Shown: piece after piece, positions 38,153 through 48,730 of the stretch
Numbering within the stretch: the first letter of the stretch is position 1
How the letters are laid out: each line of letters opens with the position of its first letter
Assembly: GCA_020744425.1 (NCBI GenBank)
Contig: JAGMUV010000007.1
Span: 2,418,001-2,482,000, forward strand
Direction of reading: 5' to 3'
DNA length: 64,000 nt
From: Dactylonectria macrodidyma
Taxonomy: Eukaryota > Ascomycota > Sordariomycetes > Hypocreales > Nectriaceae
The notes under the pieces: generated by a model
What the model was told of the DNA's origin: nothing
Seen by the model: the letters and a program-made list of their open reading frames with translations, nothing else
Databases searched by the model: none
Program-made: the position numbers and the translations under genes

Positions 38153-38480
38153 CTGCTCGGAATTTTCCTCTTCTGTTCGGATTGGGCTGTGTTGGAGCAG
38201 ACGGGCGTGCAAGAGGCGGTAGCTGAAGCTAGATCTGGACGTGGACCTGGGTCTGGAACCTGCAGCTGAAGGTGAACGAAAAAGGAGACCGACCGACCAA
38301 CCGACCACCTCGGTGCTTTCTTGCTGCTTGCTGCCCCTGGTTGGTTGGCGAATGCGACACTTGCGGACGTACAGTACACCGACACCCACGCCTAACGCAT
38401 GCATTGGCAAAGACGCGAAAATACGAAGACCGGGCATATGCATACATAACGACGAGCAGTTTCGAACTGGTCCTCTCAAG

Positions 38481-38549
38481 GTGAGCCCGTCCATCTGGTC
38501 TTCTTTGCCCTGGCTGCAAGCTAAGGTATCGATACTGACTTTGGTGCAG
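38481..38549 (+). other. Predicted 5' UTR intron of psd2
   Basis: CTCAAG is followed by GTGAGC (38481), a GATACTGAC branch site at about 38530-38538 and TGCAG ending at 38549. This makes a well-formed 69-bp fungal intron about 560 bp before the psd2 ATG. No coding exon fits it, so a leader intron is the simplest reading. Confidence 0.4.
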
Positions 38550-39112
38550 GGCGGCCGCTACGTCACCCAACCCGCTTTTGGATCCCCGCGCTGTAAAGCT
38601 CCAATCCCACGGCACGATCCCGCCCGCTCTCTAAGGTACCAAGTACTACGTGCTGCGCTGTCTCATTACCTCGTCGAACGGAAAACGGAACGGGAGGAGA
38701 GCCAAGACGTACCAACACCTTTCCGTGGGCTTAGCAGCTCCTTCGCAGGCCCGCAGAGCCTAGGAAAGCCCGGAGAGCCTCGCCGGTGTCGTCGAGCTGA
38801 ACGCAGCTGTTGGCAGTACCCCCGCCTTTTGGCGTGCAAACAAGGAAAATACCCGCAACGTCCCAAGCCCATCCAGGGCGTGGCTCTTACCGTCTCACAC
38901 CTCCAGACTTACTTACAGAGGGTGGTTACCACCCCTCCAGCGCACTCGGGCATTGATTCCAGGGGATTTAGTGACACGCCCCACCCACCAACTCCCACAA
39001 ATCGACCCCCTTAGCCCCTAGCCCACCCCCCAAATCGTTCCGTCGATCGATGCCCAGCTCGCTCTCCCCTCCTCCACTCAGCGGGTGAGCTGAGTCGTCG
39101 TCTTAGCCCGTC

Positions 39113-42100
39113 ATGGTGCGCATCATTCCCACCCGCCTCAAGTCATCGTCGTCGACTTCCTCTTCTTCCACCATCGCCAACAGCAGAGCAAACAGTCCCA
39201 TGCGCTCCTCCAAATCCGACACTAGCCCTTCGCGGGACGCTGGCAACGGCCTCGCCTTGAAGGTCGCCATTATCAAGGTATCTTGGCCGTCCTTCTGCCC
39301 TATCTCTCTCCAGCTCTTCCATCTGCCCCTCAGGCGTCTTCCGTCTGTCAGCGCGTCATCACCATGCCGACAATTCCAATGAATTCAACACCGCCCATTG
39401 CTTGCTCGTTCCCCCCAGACGCAGATGGCACCCCTCATCGAGCTGCCCAGCTCCACGAACTTGAAACTGAAAGAGATCATGACTGACATACCTTCTCCTT
39501 GCCCAACAGGCCCGAAACCTTGCTGCCAAAGATCGCAATGGCACTTCCGACCCAGTGAGTACCCACGCCCCATTCACGCGCACAAATCTTCCACCACAGC
39601 ATTTCATTGCAACGAGCTCCTCCTAATCACCTTTCGCTTCTAGTACCTCGTGCTCTCCCTCGGCGACGCCCGCATCACCACCCACACCGAACCCAAGACG
39701 CTCAACCCCGAATGGAATGTCACCGAAGAGATTGCCATCACCTCGGTCCAAAACCTAGTCCTTGACGTCATATGCTGGGACAAGGACCGCTTTGGCAAGG
39801 ATTACCTCGGCGAATTCGAGCTCGCCCTCGAGGAGATCTTCCAGAACGAAAAGGTCGAACAGGAACCCAGCTGGTTCCCGCTCAAGAGCAAGCGTCCTGG
39901 AAAGAAGACGAGCATTGTCTCTGGCGAGGTCCAGCTGCAATTCTCCCTCAAAGACAATTCCAACCAGGCTGCTACCCCGGAACAGATCCTGACCAAATTC
40001 AACACCCTCGCTGGCACTGTCAACGTTGGCTCTTCGAGGAACGTCACTCCCTCCATGACCCCTAGCTTAGCCCCGACCGTTCCCACCTCCCAGGAGCCCA
40101 CCGCCGATGAGGATGAAGATGATGACGATGACGACCTCGACGACGACGACGAAGATCCTACCAAGCCGGAGACTGCCGAGAAACGCAGGCGCCGCTTGCG
40201 AATTAAGGGACTCAAGAGAAGACGCCGCCGCAATCCGTATGCCTTCATGGGCAACGGCTCGGATGTAGTCGGCATCATCTTCCTTGAGATTGTCAAAATC
40301 AAAGACTTGCCTCCCGAGTCCAACATCACGCGCACTAGCTTCGATATGGATCCTTTTGTCGTAGCCTCCCTGGGTAAGAAAACGTATCGCACGCAGCGTG
40401 TCCGTCATAACTTGAACCCTGTGTTCAACGAAAAGATGCTGTTCCACGTCCAGGGCCATGAGCAGCAGTATTCGTTCGCCTTCACCGTCATTGATCATGA
40501 CAAGTACTCCGGCAATGATTTCATCGCCTCGTGTAACTTGCCTGTCCAGGAGATGATCGAAAAAGCGCCCAAGGCGAACCCCGACACTGGTCTGTACGAT
40601 GTCCGAGTCCCAAACCCGTCCGCCCCGACGTCCCGCGGGCGCTTCAAGAAGCTCGGCATGTCTCGCTCCTCGTCCTCTCAGAGCCTCAGCAAGATCATCC
40701 GGCCTCCAATGAGCAAGACGCCCTCTTCTTTGAGCACAGTAACCGTTGATCCAGCCCAGGTCACTACTGCCAGTCGCAGTTTGCTGCCGCCCGGCGACGG
40801 CCCCGTCACCAGCGGCGTCGAAGGCGCCGACTCATTGGAGACTGAAGATCCCGACTTCAAGGAGTATGTCGTGCCCTTGAAGATGAAGAATCTAGAAAAG
40901 TGGGAGGACAAGCACAACCCCACTCTCTACCTCCGCGCCAAGTACATGCCGTACCCTGCCCTCAGACAGCAGTTCTGGCGGGCCATGCTGCGCCAATACG
41001 ATGCCGATGAGAGTGGCAAGATTAACCGAATCGAATTGACAACCATGCTCGAATCACTCGGTTCTACGCTCAGCGAGACCACCATCGACAGTTTCTTCAG
41101 CCGTTTCCCTCATCAGGGCACTGACAATGACGAGACATGGGAACTGACCATGGATGAGACTGTCACTTGTCTAGAGGACCAGCTGGAGTCCAAGGCCCGG
41201 ACACCTCCAACAGTTGCTGACAAGCTTAAGACTATTGTTCCCGATATGAAGAATCTCCTTGGTGTCCCAGGCCAGGGCACCGACACGGACCCGAATAGCT
41301 CGACCAGCTCTAGCGTCCTGGATGCAGAGGCGTCTTCTGGCGCCCAAACCTCAACCTCGCAGATTAACGTCCCGGAGCTCAACACGCCTGTAGGCGAAGA
41401 AAACGACCCTCTCGACAAGGAAGATGATGAGGACCGAAGTGATGAGCATGTGGTGGAGATCCGGGAATGTCCCATCTGCCACCAGCCGCGCCTGAACAAG
41501 CGCAAGGATACCGACATCATCACGCATATTGCCACGTGCGCAAGTCAGGATTGGCGACAGGTCAACAATGTGCTGGTGGGCGGTTTTGTGACGGCCAGCC
41601 AGGCCCAGCGCAAGTGGTACTCCAAGGTCATCACCAAGATCTCGTACGGCGGCTATAAACTGGGTGCCAACTCAGCCAATATCCTCATCCAGGATCGAAT
41701 CACGGGCCAGATTAACGAGGAGAAGATGAGTGTCTACGTGCGGTTGGGCATCCGCCTGCTCTATAAGGGCCTCAAGTCGCGAGACATGGAGAACAAGCGA
41801 AGTAAGTCGGATATATGCTGCCCAGTGTTGCGGATTAGCTGACAGGAGACCAGTCCGAAAGCTGCTCAAAAGCCTGAGCATCAAGCAAGGCAAGAAGTTT
41901 GACGATCCAGCGTCCAAGGAAGAGATTGAGAAGTTCATCGAGTTCCACGGCCTGGACATGTCTGAAGTGCTTCTGCCGCTAGACGAGTTCAAGAACTTCA
42001 ACGAATTCTTCTACCGCGCGCTCAAGCCCGATGCCCGCCCATGCTCGGCTCCGGACAACCCGCGGATCATTGTGTCGCCGGCGGACTGTCGAAGCGTCGT

Positions 42101-42900
42101 CTTCAACTCCATCACGCAAGCGACCAAGATCTGGGTCAAGGGCCGTGAGTTCAACATGAAGCGACTCCTCGGCGATGCGTACCCAGAAGATGTGTCGCGG
42201 TTCGAAGGCGGAGCTCTCGGCATCTTCCGGCTGGCGCCACAAGACTATCATCGATTCCATATCCCTGTTGATGGTGTCATGGGTAAGCCCAAGACGATTG
42301 AGGGCGAGTACTACACGGTCAACCCAATGGCGATTCGGTCGGCCCTTGACGTGTACGGTGAGAACGTGAGGGTCCTAGTGCCAATCGACAGCGAGCAGCA
42401 TGGACGCGTCATGGTGATTTGCGTGGGAGCCATGATGGTAGGTAGCACTGTCATCACACGGAATGAGGGCGACCCGGTTCGACGTGCAGAGGAGCTGGGC
42501 TACTTCAAGTTTGGCGGCAGCACGATTCTGCTGTTGTTCGAGCCTGGAAGGATGGTCTTTGACGACGACCTCGTGGACAATGCTAGTGAAGCTCTCGAGA
42601 CTTTGGTAAGTCATACTTGCTGTGACGTATGGACAAACATGGGAGTACGGAGATGACTAACACTAGATGCAGGTTCGTGTGGGCATGTCGATCGGACACT
42701 CGCCTGAGGAACAACAGTGGCTACCCGACACGCTCAACAGCGGACAGGAGATCACAGATGCGGAGAAGCGGGATGCGAAGCGACGAATCCAAGGCAATGT
42801 GGCTCTGCAAGACTCGCCAGAAGGCAGCGGCGATGACCGGCCAGCACACAGGCCCACAAGCCAGCCTACCGTCAACACCATGGCCGCGTCGGCGATGTAG
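39113..42900 (+). CDS. psd2: Phosphatidylserine decarboxylase proenzyme 2 (C2-C2-EF-hand type)
   Basis: Exons are 39113-39277, 39510-39554, 39644-41801, 41854-42605 and 42673-42900, giving 1115 residues. It decarboxylates phosphatidylserine to phosphatidylethanolamine in Golgi/endosomal membranes. Domain order: a first C2 domain at about 50-170 (LKVAIIKARNLAAKDRNG, then TLNPEWN); an acidic tract of Asp/Glu at about 190-210; a basic run KRRRRLRIKGLKRRRRRN; a second C2 at about 240-350 (LEIVKIKDLPPESN, HNLNPVFNEK); an EF-hand-like loop DADESGKINRIE near 490; a Cys-X2-Cys...His-X3-Cys element (CPICHQ...HIATC) near 645-670; and the catalytic domain from about 790. The self-cleavage motif GGST is at 1010-1013, where Ser1012 becomes the pyruvoyl group. 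YHRFHIPVDG supplies the conserved His. The 45-nt second exon is bounded by phase-0 introns. Confidence 0.95.
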
Positions 42901-45448
42901 AGAAGACGCCGACGGGATTGGAGAGGTTCGTCACGGCAGAAGCGGAGGTGGAGACTGGGTCGACGGAGGGGATATTCAACATTGCCGACGATAGATGACG
43001 GCGGATAGACGGCGAGGACCACTCTTTTGGATGGGTGCAGGGAAAACTCTTGACGGGGGCTTCACCGACATACTCACTTGGATGCAGAACAGGATACTGT
43101 TTGACCGATGGATGACAACAACGATGACGACAAGAACGAGCAGCAACCAAACCAAACAAAAAAGAGTTAACCCAGAAAAAAAAAACGGGAGTAATAGGCA
43201 GTGGTCGACGAGCAACAGACTTATGATACAAATGTCCCATGTAACAGAGGCATGTAGGTAGTTTAGCATTTCAACAGTGTTGGTGGGAAAGGACAGGTGA
43301 AAGAGGAACCATACGAGAAGCAATGAAGCCTTGATTTCTTTTCTTATCACGCCGTCCAATGTGCTACGGTACGTACATTAGGCTATTATGCAGTGTGTTC
43401 TGTCTGACTTAGTCTGCCGTCGATCTTCTTGACATGCATGGCATGACACAGCGGGCACAACAGGTCGCGTCTTGGCGTGCAGGGGTAGTTAGCCGCAAGG
43501 GAACGACAAAGGCACGTACCTCAAGAGAGAGAGTCGAGATGTCGACAAGAGGAACGAACAGGTGGGAATCATGGAACCCAACCATGGAGTCTCTGGAGAT
43601 CCTTCGCAACAACGTCATCGGCATCATGGCCCCCACGTCAATGACAACAACCACATCAATGCCGACGCGAAATGCCATGAGCTCCTATTTCGGCCCCGAC
43701 GACGGGTAAGAGAGCGTGTGATACTGGGGAAGCTTCCCGTGGAATGATACCCGGAGCTGGCAATACGGGAAATACGGGACCGAATGCAGCAAGCGTCGAC
43801 GGGAGTAGCCCGGTGCTGGAAGCCAAACTTGTTTAACCGTGCGGCTAGTTCCCCGCCTTCCAACGCGATCCGAATCCGACAGATGGCAGATGGGGGCCGC
43901 AGATGGGAGGAGTTTCTGTATGATGATGACCCTGACTGAGGTGGTAGTGTAGCGGTCCGAGTAAGGTACCTAACCGATGGATCACAGTTGATACCTGGAA
44001 GCCTTGAGGCCTAAGAGCTCAGAGTGGCAACCTGAGGGGTCCAGAAGCCTGAAGGCCTGAGGAATCTGGAAGCTTAGTCATCGGGGACACCAAATTCAAG
44101 GGCTGCTTTGCGGCCTAATACCTTAGGTACCTAAGCTTGCTCAATCATCCCAAGTCCAAAGTCTGGTACCGAACTAGAATTAAACCCAGAGCATATCGGT
44201 GACTGCAAAATCCTGGCAACGACAGCTTTTACCAAGAACACCAGCCACAACGAGATGATTGCAGCAGCAACTGAAAACTCTCCGCGACCCCCTGCCCCCG
44301 TCTTTCCTCTTTGAGCCCCGTCTCGGCGGGGTCCGGCCCAGCCCTGGGGACAGAATGGGCAGATGGTCACGCCACATTAGAGCTGACAACGCGTGGGGTG
44401 GGGGATTGCGAAATCTAACAGGTCGTCCTCGTTGGCAAGGAGGCCTGCTATCATACCCAGAGGTTGGCGAGCTTTGGCCTAGATTCATCCCGCTTGGAAA
44501 AACAGGTGCCGGCCACAGATGCCGGTTTGCAACTCAGATCACCGAGCACAGATCCTGCTTTGAAAGATGGGTTTGGAATTTCGGGTATCTAGATGTTTCC
44601 AAACGAGCAATGAAAAACGAGGATGCTGAAAATACAAGCACGGCACTTCTCTTTCCAGACCCCACCGGGCAAGCCACCAAGTCCTCTGGCCAAACTCTCT
44701 CTCTGAATAGTCCCAGCAACAACGTTAAACGTCAAACAAAAAAAAGTTAATTAAGAAGATTCTCTCCGCGCCGAGCTTGTCATTGTCGCCATAGTCACCG
44801 TCCCAACCCGAAGATTAGACAAGGGTATATAGTGGCGAGGTGGGGCGCCGACCTTATGCCACTTCACACCGCGATGCCGTGATGTGGCTCGAGTCTCTCA
44901 TGTCGTATCTCAAGTTTCAGATGGTCTTCAGTGACGTGGTGATTCGTGTTTTTCTTTCGGCAGTATTTCGTCTTTCTCGGCTGCCCCTTTCAATTTGGTG
45001 TAAGTGGTATGTGCGTATCTTTGTTGGTTATGTCAAGGCGTAGATTTGGCGTTAAGATCGGAGGTTTGTTGTTTTCGAGAGCAAGTTTTTCATGCAAGTA
45101 TGGCTTGAGTGAAACTGTGAGGGACATGAGCCCCCCCACCCCCTCTTGTGATCATATTGGTTCGTCCAGTGAGTGCAGCCGTGTTGAACTGCATCCCTCG
45201 GGAAATGCAGACAAAAAAGTGACAAGAAATCATGAAACTCCAACCCGAATGATGATGTTTTCAGCAAGTCATGTATGCGCCGAGGCCGTTTCCATCCCAG
45301 CTTTGCCCGTTTCCTTGTCCGGGTTCTGACCAAAGGAGTCGACTATTCCTTCTTTTCCGGCGCTGAGTTGATTGAAATAAAAGGCGATGAGAGCAATGAT
45401 GTAGCAATTGAAGTGAATTCTCACAAGCCCGATGCTCCATGTCCTCAT
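42901..45448. other. Intergenic region; no gene seen
   Basis: This stretch contains the psd2 3' UTR. A 163-codon frame at 44259-44750 lacks any recognisable feature. Imperfect repeats of an AAGCCTGAGGCCT-like unit lie at 43995-44075, and a 14-bp palindrome at 44122-44135 (CTTAGGTACCTAAG) is an extended version of the AGGTACCT word common in the window. Confidence 0.45.
44122..44135. repeat. 14-bp palindrome CTTAGGTACCTAAG
   Basis: Exactly self-complementary and built from two facing AGGTA/TACCT words. Similar words recur in most intergenic regions here. Confidence 0.8.
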
Positions 45449-45664
45449 CTAGCGACGGTTGCTCGCATTCCAGTCATCCGAGGCAGTTGAAGATCGTCGC
45501 TCGGAGCGTTGCTGGGCTGGAGGAGACGGAGAGCGAGAGAAGGGTCGCATGAACGAGGGCGAAGGCGGCGACGTGGACAGGGCGGGTTCGGGGGACGGCT
45601 GTCGGGTCTGGCGCCAAGAGGCGTAGATCTGCTTGCACAGGTGGGCGGACATGGTGTATGTCAT
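45449..45664 (-). CDS. Short unknown protein (71 residues; 67 if second Met is used)
   Basis: Single exon. The start is either the first ATG (45664) or the fifth codon, giving MSAHLCKQIYASWRQTRQ. The N-terminal 20 residues are helix-forming and aromatic. The rest is a Ser/Pro/Arg-rich tail with SPSP and RRSS sites and ends DDWNASNRR. There is no signal peptide or membrane segment. It resembles the short Ser/Pro-rich proteins often predicted in filamentous fungi, but I do not recognise a family. The clear split into an ordered head and an SR-like tail, with a single uninterrupted frame, favours a real gene. There is no close neighbour to suggest a role. Confidence 0.45.
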   Translation of the reverse strand: MTYTMSAHLCKQIYASWRQTRQPSPEPALSTSPPSPSFMRPFSRSPSPPAQQRSERRSSTASDDWNASNRR

Positions 45665-48600
45665 GTTGGCGGTTGAGATGTATAGAAAAAGTTGGCGATG
45701 TGAAGGTTGACAGATGGATTGTAAACGGTGTAAGTTGAGTCGGGCTCACCAGATGGTGGTTCAACTTCAAGGGCCAAAGATGGTGCGGTAGAGATATGGG
45801 TGCGTAGCAATAGATGAGTGTGAATAAATCTCCAGTGATGTGAAAAAAATAAACTCAGTTGCAGAGAACTGTGACAGATGCAAGGTGTGTAGGTCAGTTT
45901 GGGAAGTGATAACGGCAGACGGGGGAGGGCGCCAGTTGGTATTTATTCCACTCGCAACCTCTCTACCCGTCTTCCTTCGTACGAGGGCCCCGACGGCACG
46001 ACAGACCAGGCCTGGCCACGCCAGCAGACACAGCAAGGCAAAGCTAAAGCTAAGAGGTGCCTGACCCAAACGTAAGTGTGTTACTCGATGGGGAAACGCT
46101 TCGGCACCGCTTGTGCTGAACCAGCCAGCCCCAGCGTCTGAGCGTTTGCGCTGGGAGCCAGTCAGTTAGGCAGCGGAGGGGGAGGAGAGGATGGAGGTAC
46201 CGAAGAGAAACGCCTGCACTGCCTGGAGCACACTGGACTCTGTACGTGGTACCTGGGAGTCTGGTACCTAGAAAGAAAGGGTGAGTGCCAGCTAGAGTAA
46301 TGCTAGTCAGTCATCGTCACGGGGCTCCGCTGTCACGTCTGGTCCAGTAATGGAGCTCCTCCCATGAAGCGTCCCAGCGTCCCAGCGTCCCAAGCGGTGT
46401 CCCGCATCTCGACTCCGCACACCTTTCGTCAGCAAGTCAGAGCTCGCCGGTACCTCCCACTCCGACAACAGCCCAGAGTCGTATGTCACGGCCCGCCCAC
46501 TCACCGGCCGGCATCGCATCTCATCATTGATCGGTGCCCCAACGTCCCAGTGCTACAGGGGGGGTTTCGAGAGCTGCCAGCGGCTCCAGTGCTCTCAGTG
46601 GTTCCAGAGCTCCAAGCGGTTCCAGAGGCTTACCCTCCTAAGCCACCCAAACTTCCCATCCTAGGTAGGGGAACCCGAGGGGACCTGCCAGGGTGGCAAA
46701 AGGGGGGGGGGAAGGGGGGGGAGGCTTGCCAGCAACTTCCTAGGACCCTTGGTGTCCTCAAAAAGAGCCAATCCTCTGAAGAGGATTGTAAGAACCGCCC
46801 GACCGTCAGCAGGTGTGGCGGTGCGGAATCGTATGACTTGGTGTCCAAACAATATCTGTGTGCCCGAGGGCTTGTGGCGCACGCGAAGAAGATGGAGACG
46901 CCCAGAGATTGCTCAACTGCGTGTCCTGTGTCGTAATTCCAACGTGTACTTGGTGTCTCGAGCCAGGCCGAAACCTTGGATCGGCACTGCCTCCGGTGGG
47001 TCGGTTCGGTTCGGGCGACTGAATGGGGTGGAGAGGGGCCTCAGAGGCTTGAGACAGTTCGCCGTGATGGTCGTGGCCGGGAACCACAGAAGAGACGACT
47101 GTAACGTGCATCTACTGTACGTGCGTAACGGGAGGAGGGAGGACCCTATATCGCACTGTCACGGAGCGGAGCGGCTTGGCGCCACGGCCCCTGGCATCGC
47201 TGGATCGACAACAGCTCGCCAAGAAGGGACATTTTCCGTGGGGAGTGAGCAACCTGTACAACCTGTGGCAACCTGTGCTTGACTTTGTTGGCCGCGTGCC
47301 TCATCATCTCACGGCGGCTAGGTGCGATACCGGTGCTGGCCCCCTGTACTGAACTGGCATGATGGACTTTTTTTGCGTTGGCAGAGATGCTCAGATGCTT
47401 AGATGCTTAGATTCTTGGATGCAACAGCCGGCCTTGGCGAGTCGGCACTGCGTGGGGAGTCTTCCATCAGTGCGTCCATCAGTCGTCTGTCGGTGACGCC
47501 ATCGCCGCGATCTAGTCGTTTGATCTGGATCCATCATCGCTCGATTTCCCATGCCGCTAGCCATTCTTGCGTCTTTGTGTGTGCGTCCTTGCATCGCGAA
47601 AATTTCAAGCTTAAGAGAATAGAAGGGCGTCAATTGCCTAAGGTACGTTCAACTTGAGGTTGGGAGTGCTGATGGCGAGGTTGTCTCAGGCATCTACAAC
47701 ACGTGATGGCCTCTTACGTTTTCGTTGCCTCCTTTACGAATACAGACAGCAGGGAAAGTGCAGCTTTTCGATGGTCAAAGGCACCTGCCTTCCTTGGTAC
47801 GTAGTTAGGTAAGTAGGCGCCCGCCTAGGTAGCTATAGTAATTTAGGGGTTGGTTGGTGTTTTCACGCTGAGCCACAGGTGGATGAGATTCAAAAATAGA
47901 CGCTGCTTCAATTCTTGGTCTACTCCTCCTCTCTCCTCCATCCCCCCAAACTGGATCAAGCCAATTCCGCTTCAGTGCAGACAATCAAGACAAACCGAAG
48001 CCTCGCGGATTCTGCTCTTTGCTAAACTAGCAGCATTCATAGGCAGTAATACCATGCCCAACCCCCTGAACCAACTTCGACTAGAGCTGTCTCTCGAGGC
48101 GGCAGACACTTAACAGGGTTCCAATCAGCATCAATCTAACAGCACCCGGATGACGGCATAGGCTTTTAGCACATAGACAACCATTCTAGCACGTACAGCA
48201 ACGTGACATAGCTAGAGCTCCAGGTGGAGTGTCTAGCTCTAGCCAGACCAAAAGGGTCGCTCAAGCCAAGTTACATTCCGTCCACACCTTTCCTAGTGGT
48301 GCAGTACAGTGAATGCACCGAGGCGCAACATGAACAAGATGAAATGGGTTTCAAATTAAGACCCAGTCAATAGCAAGTCATAGGGCAAATTAATCAAGGC
48401 AATAATCATGGTTCTTGAAATCTCTCTTTCATTATAATTTTTTCAACTTTTACCGTAAATGTTGCTCTCTCTGAGAGTCAGGGTATATCAAGAAGCTATG
48501 CAAATCCATCCATCCAGATGCAAACACCAGTCCAATCCCCGTGTGCCTGTTCCAGCACCGTAAAGGGAATCCATTATTCCAAAACCCAAAACACCATCTA

Positions 48601-48730
48601 ATCTCTCAATCTCTCTCTCTCTCTTTCCATCATGCTTATAAACAAGCCGTGCACATGTACAGAGAAGCGCAACCAGACATTTATACAAGGCGAAAATGAA
48701 CATCCATGATTCACCTATCACGTTGATAGG
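45665..48730. other. Intergenic region of 3.1 kb; no gene seen
   Basis: Two overlapping frames of 190 and 177 codons (46364-46936 and 46749-47282, +) lack domains and cross G-run low complexity (46700-46724), so they are not called. Repeats present: GTCCCAGC tandem at 46371-46392, AGATGCTT tandem at about 47386-47412, and a CT run at 48606-48623. The stretch holds upstream DNA of the small gene and the 3' UTR of the membrane-protein gene. Confidence 0.45.
46371..46392. repeat. Short tandem repeat GTCCCAGC
   Basis: Two perfect units and a third partial one (GTCCCA) lie in gene-free DNA. Confidence 0.8.

Larger units (their letters stand above)
35002..39112. other. Intergenic stretch of 4.1 kb with simple repeats and the psd2 leader
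   Basis: No supported gene. Frames of 234 codons (36041-36745, -) and 257 codons (38241-39014, +) are the longest. Both are rich in Pro, Ser, Arg and Leu and show no domain. The second runs through a good intron-like sequence (38481-38549) just before psd2. The stretch holds a TGC repeat, an A25 run, short tandem repeats near 38044 and an 18-bp palindrome. Confidence 0.45.

Noticed and set aside
38241..39014. 257-codon open frame just before psd2
   Set aside because: It runs through a well-formed intron (38481-38549) and is Pro/Arg/Thr-rich without domains; better explained as psd2 leader.
46364..47282. Two overlapping plus-strand frames of 190 and 177 codons
   Set aside because: They cross G-run low complexity and overlap each other in different frames; no domain.
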